A program made the position numbers and the translations under genes. Of a stretch of 64,000 nt of DNA, positions 52,365-60,232 are shown one piece after another (positions within the stretch are counted from its first letter, which is position 1; the number at the start of each line of letters is the position of its first letter). The notes under the pieces were generated by a model. It did not search any database. It saw only the letters and a list, made by a program, of their open reading frames with translations, and was not told the DNA's origin. Origin of the DNA: Lachnoclostridium sp. An138 (GTDB lineage Bacteria; Bacillota; Clostridia; Lachnospirales; Lachnospiraceae); the NCBI RefSeq assembly GCF_002160765.1, contig NZ_NFLF01000001.1, forward strand, positions 326,573 to 390,572, in the 5' to 3' direction.

Positions 52365-53366
52365 TCACATTAGAATAAATTGAAATACATTGAACAGATA
52401 ACCAACAACAATAATTCCTATCACACAAACACCAATAAACAACGCCAACAGTTTCGGTTTTACCGCCTTGCGGAGCATGATAAGTGACGGCAGCGACAAA
52501 GTTGTGACGGCCATCATGAAGGACAGAACCGTTCCAAGCTGTGCCCCTTTGAAGAGCAGTGTCTCCGCAACCGGAATGGTGCCAAAAATATCTGCATACA
52601 TAGGGATGCCTACAATCGTGGCGAGAATAACGCCAAAGGAATTATTGCTGCCAAGAACGGTTTCCACCCAGTTCTCTGGTATCCAGTTGTGGATCAGCGC
52701 ACCAATACCGACGCCCACCAGAATATAGGGGAATACTTTCTTGAAGGTATCCCGCATCTGTTCCTTCGCATAAATCAGTCGTTCCCGTATCGTCAGATCG
52801 GGAGACTCGATGTCCACACTGCCAGCAGAAAGAACAAAGCTCTCAATGTGCTTTTCCATGTGCAGTTTCTCAATGATCGCACCGCCAATGACGGCAATGA
52901 CAAGCCCCAACAACACATAGATGATGGCTACTTTTGTGCCAAAAATGCTGATGAGCAAGACAAGACTTCCCAGATCAACCATTGGAGACGAGATCAAAAA
53001 GGAAAATGTCACACCCAGCGGCAGGCCCGCACTCGTAAAGCCGATGAACAGCGGGATAGATGAGCAGGAGCAAAAGGGCGTAACTGTTCCCAGCAGAGCA
53101 GAGATAATGTTCGCCCAAACTCCGTGAAATCTACCTAAGATACGTTTACTCCGCTCTGGCGGGAAGTAGCTTTGGATATAAGAAATCGCAAAAATCAGCA
53201 CACAAAGCAATACCGTGATTTTCAAGACATCATAAATGAAAAACTGTATGCTGCCGCCAATTCGTCCGGCAACATCCAAACCAAGGGACGACAGACCCAT
53301 ACCGATCAGTGCATTGAGCCATTGCATCCCAAGCACCTGATCCTGAATAAAGTCCCATACGCCCAT
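52365..53366 (-). CDS. arsP: ArsP-type (DUF318) organoarsenical/arsenic permease
   Basis: Polytopic permease of 333 residues with eight or more TM segments. The family motif GTVTPFCSCSSIPLFIGF near residue 93 carries the conserved cysteines thought to bind As(III), and a long cytoplasmic loop (about 175-215, ESPDLTIRERLIYAKEQM) precedes the second TM group. ArsP exports methylarsenite-type trivalent organoarsenicals in the characterised cases; close DUF318 relatives move other substrates. In an operon with ArsR, a thioredoxin-like protein and ArsC it is clearly an arsenic efflux component. No acr3/arsB is present. Confidence 0.9.
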   Translation of the reverse strand: MGVWDFIQDQVLGMQWLNALIGMGLSSLGLDVAGRIGGSIQFFIYDVLKITVLLCVLIFAISYIQSYFPPERSKRILGRFHGVWANIISALLGTVTPFCSCSSIPLFIGFTSAGLPLGVTFSFLISSPMVDLGSLVLLISIFGTKVAIIYVLLGLVIAVIGGAIIEKLHMEKHIESFVLSAGSVDIESPDLTIRERLIYAKEQMRDTFKKVFPYILVGVGIGALIHNWIPENWVETVLGSNNSFGVILATIVGIPMYADIFGTIPVAETLLFKGAQLGTVLSFMMAVTTLSLPSLIMLRKAVKPKLLALFIGVCVIGIIVVGYLFNVFQFILM

Positions 53367-53400
53367 ACAAAAACCTCACTTTCTATTTTATACATTACAT

Positions 53401-53416
53401 ATCAAAATATTTTGAT
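53401..53416. promoter_or_regulatory. Palindromic ArsR operator 1
   Basis: ATCAAAATATTTTGAT is a perfect 16-bp palindrome between arsR and arsP. It matches operator 2 at 14 of 16 positions, so it is probably a second ArsR site that controls arsP and downstream genes. Confidence 0.7.
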
Positions 53417-53461
53417 GAATGTTGCCAAAAGAAACGCCACCCGCTATTTAGATGGCGTATT

Positions 53462-53776
53462 CTATCCACACTGATGACAAGTTATCGCTTGCTCTGTATC
53501 CGGCGTTGTCAGTTCCTTCAGCAGTTCCATCGCATATTCTCTGCCGGAAACGCTCAATCGGTAATGCGTCCACTTTCCCTCTTGTCGGCTGGTAACAATG
53601 CCGGAATCACAGAGAATTTTCATGTGATAGGAAAGACCAGACTGCGTTAAATCCAGAGGTTCTTGTAAAACACAGGCGCACTTTTCTCCGCCTCTTAGCT
53701 GCTCCAGAATTGCAAGCCGTTTTGGATCGCACAAAGCCTTAAACACTTTTGCCTGCTCCTGATACTTTGTTTCCAC
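53462..53776 (-). CDS. arsR: ArsR family arsenic-responsive repressor
   Basis: Winged-helix repressor of 104 residues that leaves DNA when it binds As(III). The start is GTG at 53776 with GAGGTGA 6 bases upstream. DNA-binding helices: LCDPKRLAILEQL and TQSGLSYHMKIL. The inducer site CxC is KCACVLQ at about residue 33, in helix 3 as in classical ArsR. A C-terminal CHQC is an extra pair of cysteines. First gene of arsR-arsP-trx-arsC; it has an operator on each side. Confidence 0.94.
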   Translation of the reverse strand: METKYQEQAKVFKALCDPKRLAILEQLRGGEKCACVLQEPLDLTQSGLSYHMKILCDSGIVTSRQEGKWTHYRLSVSGREYAMELLKELTTPDTEQAITCHQCG

Positions 53777-53789
53777 GATCTCACCTCAC

Positions 53790-53805
53790 ATCAAATTATT
53801 TTGAT
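53790..53805. promoter_or_regulatory. Palindromic ArsR operator 2, at the promoter
   Basis: ATCAAATTATTTTGAT lies at the expected transcription start of the arsR promoter, so bound ArsR would block it. It repeats operator 1 (53401-53416). Confidence 0.75.
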
Positions 53806-53811
53806 GTATTC

Positions 53812-53840
53812 AGTATATGCGCCAAAATGAGAAATGTCAA
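53812..53840 (-). promoter_or_regulatory. ars operon promoter
   Basis: Minus strand TTGACA (53840-53835), exactly 17 bases, TATACT (53817-53812). Operator 2 sits directly downstream, covering +1. Confidence 0.85.
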
Positions 53841-53972
53841 CCTCTGTTACGATAAAATTTATCTAATTCTTGAATTCATCACTCGACATTATAGCAAAGA
53901 GGAACCAATGTTATGATAGTCACATTTTTGCTATGAGTACCGAGATTTTCTTCATATGCAGTCAATATACCA

Positions 53973-54167
53973 ATGAAGCGTGATTTCGCCAAAAGAATTC
54001 AGCACGTAACACATGCCTGTCAAAAATTCTTTGAAAACCCGGAGGGACAGAAAGAATTTGAAGAATGGAAAGCACAGAGAGCAAAGGAGGTAGAAAAGGA
54101 AAGGAAAAGAAAGGAGCGTATGACAAAAACGGCGGTATCACTCACGATACCACCGTTTTTGCTTTAG
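53973..54167 (+). CDS. Small unidentified reading frame
   Basis: 64 codons from ATG at 53973. The first 50 residues are strongly helical and charged (QKEFEEWKAQRAKEVEKERK); the last 15 are encoded by the terminator hairpin at 54126-54160, which is odd for a real gene end. I see no Shine-Dalgarno. I do not recognise a family. It could be a decayed gene end or a small peptide. Confidence 0.3.
   Translation: MKRDFAKRIQHVTHACQKFFENPEGQKEFEEWKAQRAKEVEKERKRKERMTKTAVSLTIPPFLL
54126..54160 (+). terminator. Rho-independent terminator
   Basis: AAAACGGCGGTATC (54126-54139) pairs with GATACCACCGTTTT (54146-54159) with one mismatch, and a T-run follows. It marks the end of some plus-strand transcript, perhaps of the small frame. 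Confidence 0.8.
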
Positions 54168-54182
54168 CACTCAAAATATACT

Positions 54183-54223
54183 AAAAATCCGAAGCCGTCC
54201 CCGATTGGAACCGGGTTCGGATT
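54183..54223 (-). terminator. Terminator of tRNA-Leu
   Basis: AATCCGAA (54186-54193) pairs with TTCGGATT (54216-54223); on the minus strand it is followed by TTTTTAG. It lies 10 bases after the tRNA 3' end. Confidence 0.8.
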
Positions 54224-54232
54224 ATCATTATC

Positions 54233-54317
54233 TGGTGCGGATAACAGGACTTGAACCTGCACGGGTGTTCCCAATAGAACCTAAATCTATCGCGTCTGCC
54301 AATTCCGCCATATCCGC
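54233..54317 (-). tRNA. tRNA-Leu (anticodon TAG)
   Basis: Class II tRNA. On the minus strand acceptor GCGGATA pairs with TATCCGC, anticodon stem ATAGA/TCTAT holds loop TTTAGGT (anticodon TAG), a long variable arm TGGGAACACCC follows, T-arm contains GGTTCAAGTCC, and CCA is encoded (54235-54233). Confidence 0.95.
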
Positions 54318-54473
54318 TTAAATACGAAAACTATTGTACAACAGGCAGGCGCGGACCGTCAAGCAGAAATCACCCGGACCGCCTTACAAAACCGGCCGTT
54401 CTGCGCCGGAGACAGCGCAGAGCGGCCGCATTTTCCGTGCATAGCCTCCGCATTTTCTGTCCATACTTTCCTT

Positions 54474-54902
54474 ATGATGAAGAACAAGTTTATTCTATGC
54501 GGACTGATCGGCTGGTGTCTGGAGATTTTCTGGACCGGCCTCAAATCCTTTCAGCGGCGCCAGATGAAACTGGAAGGCCACTCTTCCATATGGATGTTTC
54601 CCATATACGGGATGGCTGCCTTTCTGGCTCCCATCGCCCGGCTGCTGCGGAAAAAATGCTTCTGGGTACGCGGCGCCGTCTATACCTGCGCCATTTTCCT
54701 CACAGAATACCTGACCGGAAGCTTTCTGAAAAAACGCGATATGTGCCCCTGGGACTACAGCCGGGCACGCTTCAATATCCACGGTATCATCCGGCTGGAC
54801 TATGCTCCCGTATGGTTCCTGACCGGCCTTCTGTACGAAAGGATTCTGTATGGCAGAGCGCTCACGCAGCAGACTGCTCCGGAATCTCTGCCGAAAAACT
54901 GA
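54474..54902 (+). CDS. Small membrane protein, 'putative ABC transporter permease' (CmpB/PF06541) family
   Basis: Protein of 142 residues with four hydrophobic segments. Family blocks: GLIGWCLEIFWTGL near the start, HSSIWMFPIYGMAAFLAP, LTEYLTGSFL and CPWDYS...NIHGIIRLDY with the conserved Asp/Trp. The family is called an ABC permease by annotation, without proof; function is unknown. Two ATGs are adjacent (54474, 54477). No clear Shine-Dalgarno is seen. It stands alone before the van genes. Confidence 0.78.
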   Translation: MMKNKFILCGLIGWCLEIFWTGLKSFQRRQMKLEGHSSIWMFPIYGMAAFLAPIARLLRKKCFWVRGAVYTCAIFLTEYLTGSFLKKRDMCPWDYSRARFNIHGIIRLDYAPVWFLTGLLYERILYGRALTQQTAPESLPKN

Positions 54903-55061
54903 TTTGAAAGACAAATTTCATTTCTTCTTAAGAATTTGGACACAAAACTTTTAAATTTTTCTCCTGCGTTTTCTGATATACTGGTGTTGGAATGTAAAAG
55001 ATACTTATAATGGCGGGAAAAGACTCTTCCGCCATACCAGATACAGAAACGGGGGATTACA

Positions 55062-55760
55062 ATGGCAGAGGCAAAAATCTTAGTAGTGGATGACGAAAAA
55101 GAAATCGCTGATCTGATTGAACTATACCTGACCAATGAAGCTTATGAAGTACGCAAATTTTACAACGGCACAGACGCGCTTGCCTGGCTTGAGAGCGAGA
55201 CGCCGGACCTGGCTGTGCTGGATGTGATGCTGCCGGACATGAGCGGCTTTACCATCTGTCAGAAAATCCGGGAGACTCAGAATTTCCCGATTATCATGCT
55301 GACAGCCAAAGATGAGGAGATCGATAAAATCACCGGCCTGACTCTGGGCGCGGACGACTATATGACGAAGCCCTTCCGGCCTCTGGAGCTGATTGCCCGG
55401 GTCAAGGCCCAGCTCCGCCGTTTTACCAAATACAACACCGCGGCCAAGGAGGAGGATCAGGACTGCATCTCCATCTCCGGCCTGGTGATCAACCGGCGGG
55501 ATCACACCTGCACGCTGGATGAAAAGCCGCTGGCCCTGACTCCCACGGAATTCTCCATTCTCTGGAGCCTCTGCAAAAACCGGGGCGAGGTCGTAAGCTC
55601 TGACCGGCTGTTCTACGACGTATGGGGAGAAAAATACTACAGCAGCAATAACAACACAATCATGGTGCACATCCGGCATCTGCGGGAAAAGATGCATGAT
55701 TCCAGCGAGAAACCGAAGTACATCAAGACCGTATGGGGAGTGGGATATAAAATTGAGTAA
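55062..55760 (+). CDS. vanR: VanR-type response regulator
   Basis: OmpR-family regulator of 232 residues: receiver with acidic pair VVDDE, phospho-Asp in AVLDVMLPD near residue 54, Lys in DDYMTKPFRP, and a winged helix ending VWGVGYKIE. It is close in form to VanR regulators, and the kinase gene that overlaps it is VanS-like, followed by a D-Ala-D-Ser ligase cluster. GGGGG before the ATG. It should activate the vanG promoter via the GTCAC repeats at 57146-57183. A -10 box TATACT (54977-54982) lies about 80 bases upstream, without a clear -35. Confidence 0.92.
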   Translation: MAEAKILVVDDEKEIADLIELYLTNEAYEVRKFYNGTDALAWLESETPDLAVLDVMLPDMSGFTICQKIRETQNFPIIMLTAKDEEIDKITGLTLGADDYMTKPFRPLELIARVKAQLRRFTKYNTAAKEEDQDCISISGLVINRRDHTCTLDEKPLALTPTEFSILWSLCKNRGEVVSSDRLFYDVWGEKYYSSNNNTIMVHIRHLREKMHDSSEKPKYIKTVWGVGYKIE

Positions 55761-57018
55761 AAGGAACGTAAGAAAAAGCAGCTATGTACTGTTTGAACGG
55801 AAGATGACCCGGAAAATGCTGTCGCTGGTCCTGATTTCCATCGGGGCCGTCTTTCTGCTGCGGGAGCTGATCCGCGGACGCTTCGGAGATTCGGTTGTGG
55901 CCTTTCTGACCGGCGTATTCCACCTGGATTACTCCGATGCCCTCTATATCTATGAAGCCACCTTCCGCAACAACCTGGACAGTATTATCGCGGCTGCCAT
56001 CATTATTGCCCTGATTATCGTATTCCGTTATTCCATCCGCTGGGTGACGGAATATTTTGATGAGATCTCTTCCGGCTGTGACGCCCTTCTGGATAAAAAG
56101 ACAGAGCTCATCACCCTGTCGCCGGAGATGGGATTTCTGGAACTGAAGCTGAATGAATCCAAGACCATTCTGGAAAAGAGAGAACAGGACGCCCGGGAGG
56201 CAGAGCAGCGGAAAAATGATCTGGTGGTTTACCTGGCCCACGATATCCGCACTCCTTTGACCTCGGTCATCGGATACCTGGAGCTTTTAAAGGAAGCACC
56301 CGATCTTCCCCTGGAGCAGCGGGCCAAATATCTTTCCATCACACTGGATAAGGCCTACCGCCTGGAACAGTTGATCAATGAATTTTTTGAAATCACCCGT
56401 TTCAATCTGCAGTCCATTCCGCTGAACCGGGAAAATATCCGTCTGTCCTACATGCTGATGCAGATGGCGGAAGAATTCTATCCTATCCTGGCGCCTGGAG
56501 GAAAATCTGTTCATCTGGACGTGCCTGAGGACCTGATCCTGCCCGGCGATCCTGACAAGCTGGCCCGCGTCTTCAACAACATTCTGAAAAACGCGGCAGC
56601 CTACAGTTACCCGGATACGGTCATTGAGATCCGGGCACGGCAGGAGGATAATCTGATCCGCATCACCTTCACCAATCAGGGACCGCAGATTCCGCCCGGA
56701 CAGCTGAATGCCATCTTCGAAAAATTCTACCGCCTGGATTCAGCCCGTTCTTCCGCCACCGGCGGCGCCGGACTGGGACTTGCTATCGCAAAGGAAATCG
56801 TCACCGCGCACCAGGGCACTATTTCCGCCCAGAGCAGTGAGGAGGGCACCATATTTACCATTGATCTGCCCGCTTTTATAAAAACGGAGCCAGATACTTC
56901 TTCCGGCTCTTCTTCCAGTACATCTTCAAGTACTTCTGCCACTGCTTCTTCCGGCATTTCTCCAGGGCAGAAGCCGAAACCAGGCAGGTCCCGGCAGGAA
57001 AAACAGGTTTCGAAATAA
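55753..57018 (+). CDS. vanS: VanS-type sensor histidine kinase
   Basis: Kinase of about 421 residues from a TTG at 55753 that overlaps the vanR stop; ATG 55804 is the next option. Two TM segments (about residues 22-37 and 72-96 of this frame) with a short loop, then HisKA with LAHDIRTPLTSVIGYLELL, N box FNNILKNAAAYS, and G boxes TGGAGLGLAIAKEI. Phrases such as EKREQDAREAEQRKND and GDPDKLARVFNNILKNAAAYS are the hallmarks of VanS. Odd: after the ATPase domain there are about 45 extra residues, Ser/Thr-rich then Lys/Pro-rich, absent from typical VanS. Confidence 0.93.
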   Translation: MSKRNVRKSSYVLFERKMTRKMLSLVLISIGAVFLLRELIRGRFGDSVVAFLTGVFHLDYSDALYIYEATFRNNLDSIIAAAIIIALIIVFRYSIRWVTEYFDEISSGCDALLDKKTELITLSPEMGFLELKLNESKTILEKREQDAREAEQRKNDLVVYLAHDIRTPLTSVIGYLELLKEAPDLPLEQRAKYLSITLDKAYRLEQLINEFFEITRFNLQSIPLNRENIRLSYMLMQMAEEFYPILAPGGKSVHLDVPEDLILPGDPDKLARVFNNILKNAAAYSYPDTVIEIRARQEDNLIRITFTNQGPQIPPGQLNAIFEKFYRLDSARSSATGGAGLGLAIAKEIVTAHQGTISAQSSEEGTIFTIDLPAFIKTEPDTSSGSSSSTSSSTSATASSGISPGQKPKPGRSRQEKQVSK

Positions 57019-57102
57019 CTAAATATATCGCAAGGATTTCTTAAGGCTCTCATCACGGAATCTATAGATTTCCCTTTTTCTGAACCGCTACAATAAAGAC
57101 AC

Positions 57103-57139
57103 CGGGCGGGCCTTCCGGCATTGCCGGAGGGCCCGCCCG
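57103..57139. terminator. Very stable hairpin between vanS and vanG
   Basis: The 17-base arms 57103-57119 and 57123-57139 pair throughout, with one G-U and a 3-base loop. It lies 84 bases after the vanS stop and just before the VanR boxes. No T-tract follows. It could separate vanRS from the resistance genes or stabilise the vanRS mRNA. Confidence 0.6.
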
Positions 57140-57145
57140 TGGACT

Positions 57146-57199
57146 GTGACGAATCTGTCACACAAAAGTCACGGTCCTGTCACCGGTCTGTCTTATACT
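57146..57199 (+). promoter_or_regulatory. Candidate VanR-activated promoter of vanG-XY-T
   Basis: GTGAC (57146-57150) and three GTCAC (57157-57161, 57168-57172, 57179-57183) are each 11 bases apart, that is on one face of the helix. TATACT (57194-57199) follows 10 bases after the last. There is no good -35, as in promoters that need a PhoB/OmpR-type activator. Binding by VanR is inferred. Confidence 0.65.
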
Positions 57200-57281
57200 G
57201 AAACTGTGATAAACGAAGACCGACCGGAGTATTACACAGATACCGGACAGACTGGTATCCAGAGAAAGGAAGTCATCATTT

Positions 57282-58346
57282 ATGGAAATGAACACAACAA
57301 AAAATAAAACCGTGATTGCGATTCTTTTTGGCGGCTGCTCTACGGAGTACGAGGTCTCCCTGCAGTCTGCCTATTCTGTTATTACCCATCTGAATCAGGA
57401 AAAATATGAGGCTCATCTGATCGGCATCACCCGGGAAGGCACCTGGCTGTGCTATGAGGGCGATATTGACCGGATTCCGGCAGACACCTGGGCTTCCGCC
57501 GACTGTCTCCCGGCCATGCTTTCCCCGAACCGCACGGACCATGGTCTTCTGATTGCGCGCACAGGCGGCCTGGAGCTCATCCGTCTGGACGCAGTCTTTC
57601 CGGTGCTTCACGGAAAAAACGGAGAAGACGGCACTGTACAGGGATTGTGCGAACTGGCCGGTCTGCCTGTGGTAGGCTGCGGCATGAAGGCTTCGGTCCT
57701 GGGCATGGACAAGCATCTGGCCCACACACTGGTAAGCCTGGACGGCATCGAGGTGCCCAACTCCGTCCTTTTCCGCAGAATGCCCACAGAAGCTGAACAA
57801 TTTTCCATGACAGAACACCTTCAGTATCCGCTTTTTGTCAAGCCTGTGAAGGCCGGCTCTTCCTTCGGCATCACCCGCATCGAAACTCCGGCGGAGCTGG
57901 AAGAAGCCATGACGCTTGCGTTTTCCCACGACGACTCGGTTCTGGTGGAGGAAGCCATCCCCGGTTTTGAGGTGGGTTGCGCCGTTCTCGGCAACAACAG
58001 CCTGATCATGGGAGAGGTAGACGAAATCGAACTGTCCGAAGGCTTTTTTGACTACACGGAAAAATATACGCTGAAGACCTCCCGGATTCACTGTCCTGCG
58101 CGCATTGATACCGAGACAGCGGAGCGCATCCGTGAGACGGCAGCCCGCATCTATCGGATTCTGTCATGCAGAGGTTTTGCCCGGGTGGACATGTTCCTGA
58201 CACCGGACAACCGAATCGTCTTCAACGAAGTGAATACCATCCCCGGCTTTACCACACACAGCCGCTATCCCAGCATGCTGAAGGGCATCGGAATGACCTT
58301 TGAAGAAATCGTAGACGCCCTGATCCGGCTGGCGGTGGAACCATGA
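57282..58346 (+). CDS. vanG: D-alanine-D-serine ligase, VanG type
   Basis: Makes D-Ala-D-Ser for peptidoglycan ends with low vancomycin affinity. 354 residues, ATP-grasp fold: VIAILFGGCSTEYEVSLQSA at the start, PVLHGKNGEDGTVQGLCELA, FVKPVKAGSSFGIT, and FNEVNTIPGFTTHSRYP at the end. The specificity loop reads EKYTLKTSRI, the form in VanG-type D-Ala-D-Ser ligases, and not the D-Ala-D-Ala or D-lactate forms. Residue agreement with VanG is high throughout as remembered. AGGAAG before the ATG. Overlaps vanXY by ATGA. Downstream genes supply the D-Ser and remove normal precursor. Confidence 0.95.
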   Translation: MEMNTTKNKTVIAILFGGCSTEYEVSLQSAYSVITHLNQEKYEAHLIGITREGTWLCYEGDIDRIPADTWASADCLPAMLSPNRTDHGLLIARTGGLELIRLDAVFPVLHGKNGEDGTVQGLCELAGLPVVGCGMKASVLGMDKHLAHTLVSLDGIEVPNSVLFRRMPTEAEQFSMTEHLQYPLFVKPVKAGSSFGITRIETPAELEEAMTLAFSHDDSVLVEEAIPGFEVGCAVLGNNSLIMGEVDEIELSEGFFDYTEKYTLKTSRIHCPARIDTETAERIRETAARIYRILSCRGFARVDMFLTPDNRIVFNEVNTIPGFTTHSRYPSMLKGIGMTFEEIVDALIRLAVEP

Positions 58347-59095
58347 AAACACTCCTTCTGACCCGGAGCGATCTGAACCGGGGAAGTCTGCTACTGGTAA
58401 ACGCCCGTCATCCTCTTCCCGAGAGTGTGGCTCCGGAAAGGCTGACACCCTTCTTCGGCTCCGGCGTCCTTCTGGAACGCCGTACCGCCCTTGTTCTGGA
58501 AAATCTGTTTACCGCTATCGGCTGCGGCGCCTCCCTGATTCCTGTCAGCGGCTACCGCACCCTCGCAGAACAGAAACAGATCTACGCCTCCTCGCTGGCG
58601 GAAAACGGTGAGGAATTTACCCGTAAATACGTGGCCCTGCCGGACTGCAGCGAACACCAGACCGGCCTTGCCATTGACCTGGCTCTGAACCGGGAGCCCA
58701 TCGATTTCATCCGCCCCAGCTTCCCAGAAGACGGGATCTGCGGCCTCTTCCGGGAAAAAATGATTTCCTATGGCTTTATCGAGCGGTATCCGGAAGGAAA
58801 AGAAGATATCACCGGCATTGCGGCGGAGCCCTGGCATTTCCGGTACGTAGGCCTGCCCCACGCCGCCATCATGAAGCTGCACGGCTTCTGCCTGGAAGAA
58901 TACCTCGATTATCTGAGCCATTTTCCGGCAGAAGGCCCTCATCTGGAAATCACTATCCAGAACAAAAGCTTTGAAATCTTTTACCAGAAAGCAGAGGCTT
59001 CTGACGGTTCTGTACTCCTGTCGCTGCCATCCACTCTGCCTTTCCAGGTATCCGGCACAAATACAGACGGCTGCGTCGTCACACTCTGGAGGTAA
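58343..59095 (+). CDS. vanXY: VanXY bifunctional D,D-dipeptidase/D,D-carboxypeptidase
   Basis: Zn-dependent enzyme that cleaves D-Ala-D-Ala and removes terminal D-Ala from pentapeptide, so that only D-Ser precursors remain. 250 residues. Zinc site: SEHQTGLAIDLAL (His and Asp) near residue 110 and EPWHFRYVG (catalytic Glu and His) near residue 172; VSGYRTLAEQK is the Arg/Tyr block. This is the VanXY form of vanC/E/G/L/N clusters, not separate VanX and VanY. Overlaps vanG by 4 bases and precedes vanTm by 2. Confidence 0.93.
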   Translation: MKTLLLTRSDLNRGSLLLVNARHPLPESVAPERLTPFFGSGVLLERRTALVLENLFTAIGCGASLIPVSGYRTLAEQKQIYASSLAENGEEFTRKYVALPDCSEHQTGLAIDLALNREPIDFIRPSFPEDGICGLFREKMISYGFIERYPEGKEDITGIAAEPWHFRYVGLPHAAIMKLHGFCLEEYLDYLSHFPAEGPHLEITIQNKSFEIFYQKAEASDGSVLLSLPSTLPFQVSGTNTDGCVVTLWR

Positions 59096-59097
59096 CC

Positions 59098-60231
59098 ATG
59101 ACCGAGAAACCTATGGCACAAAAACATATCTATCCCGGCATCAACTGCTTCAAGCTTCTGGCCGCACTGTTTGTCATCATGATTCACACCTCGCCTCTGA
59201 CTTCTGTAAGTCCGGAAGCGGATTTCGTGCTGACCCGGATCATTGCCCGCACGGCCGTTCCCTTTTTCTTTATGGTAACCGGCTTCTTCGTGCTGCCCAA
59301 AGCCCTCGGAGATACCCGCCGGGGCCTGCGCTACCTGAGACGTATCGGGCTTATCTATCTGGCGTCGATGCTCCTGTATCTGCCCGTCAACCTGTACGCA
59401 GATCATTTCAATGGCGCAGGCTTGGGAGGGCTCCTGAAAATGATCCTGACCGACGGAACCTTTTACCATCTCTGGTATCTGCCGGCCCTGCTGCTGGGCT
59501 TTGCCCTTGTATGGGCAGGACTTGCGTACCTGCCTGCAAAGGCCGTCTTTCTCATCTCCGTATTTCTGTATCTGACAGGACTTCCCGGAGACAGCTACTA
59601 CGGATTTCTGAAAGAGGGCTCTGTCATTTACACAGTTTACGAGGGGATCTTCCACGTGTCCAGCTATACGCGGAACGGCCTCTTCTATGCTCCGGTCTTC
59701 CTGATGCTGGGATACGTGATTTCTCTGCAGTACCGCCAGGGGACCGCGGAAAAAAATCCTGGCAAAGCTGCGGGAAAATCTTTCAGATCGCCCCGGGGAA
59801 AATCAGCCCTGGAAGCTCTGCGCTGCCCCCCGTCTTTTTCGCTGGCTCTCGCAGGCTTCGGCATCTGCTCCGCCCTGTTCCTTGCGGAAGGCATCACGCT
59901 GAAGATTCTGGATGTGCAGCGTCATGACAGCATGTATCTGGCTCTGGTGCCGCTGATGTACTTTTTATTCTGCATCCTGCTGGATGTGAAAGGCCCGGAC
60001 CCCATGAAACGCCTTCCCGGAGATCTGCCGCTTCTCGTATACCTGCTGCATCCGCTGTTTCTGATTCTGGTAAGAGGATTTGCCGGCGTCACCGGCCTTA
60101 CCGTTTTCACTGAAAACAGCGTCGTACATTTTCTTGCGGTAGCTGCGGCATCCTTTGCGGGGTCCTGGATTCTCGCCACGCTCTGGCTGCTGGTGAAACC
60201 TAAACTAAAAAATCTGTTGAGGAGGGGATAA
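59098..60231 (+). CDS. vanTm: Membrane (acyltransferase-3-like) part of split VanT serine racemase
   Basis: Protein of 377 residues with about ten TM segments, beginning INCFKLLAALFVIMIHTSPL, the acyltransferase-3 fold start with its conserved His. In fused VanT this domain is N-terminal and is thought to help D-serine or L-serine uptake; here it is a separate gene ending KPKLKNLLRRG, with the racemase starting 1 base after the stop. GGAGG lies 5 bases before the ATG. The same split (vanTm, vanTr) is described in the vanL cluster of Enterococcus faecalis. Confidence 0.88.
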   Translation: MTEKPMAQKHIYPGINCFKLLAALFVIMIHTSPLTSVSPEADFVLTRIIARTAVPFFFMVTGFFVLPKALGDTRRGLRYLRRIGLIYLASMLLYLPVNLYADHFNGAGLGGLLKMILTDGTFYHLWYLPALLLGFALVWAGLAYLPAKAVFLISVFLYLTGLPGDSYYGFLKEGSVIYTVYEGIFHVSSYTRNGLFYAPVFLMLGYVISLQYRQGTAEKNPGKAAGKSFRSPRGKSALEALRCPPSFSLALAGFGICSALFLAEGITLKILDVQRHDSMYLALVPLMYFLFCILLDVKGPDPMKRLPGDLPLLVYLLHPLFLILVRGFAGVTGLTVFTENSVVHFLAVAAASFAGSWILATLWLLVKPKLKNLLRRG

Positions 60232-60232
60232 C

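Noticed and set aside
51468..54317. ars operon as an island integrated at tRNA-Leu
   Set aside because: The operon ends near the tRNA, but I found no direct repeat of the tRNA 3' end at the other side and no integrase gene.
54795..55061. VanR boxes before vanR itself
   Set aside because: No GTCAC repeats at 11-bp spacing are present in this region; only a -10-like TATACT is visible.
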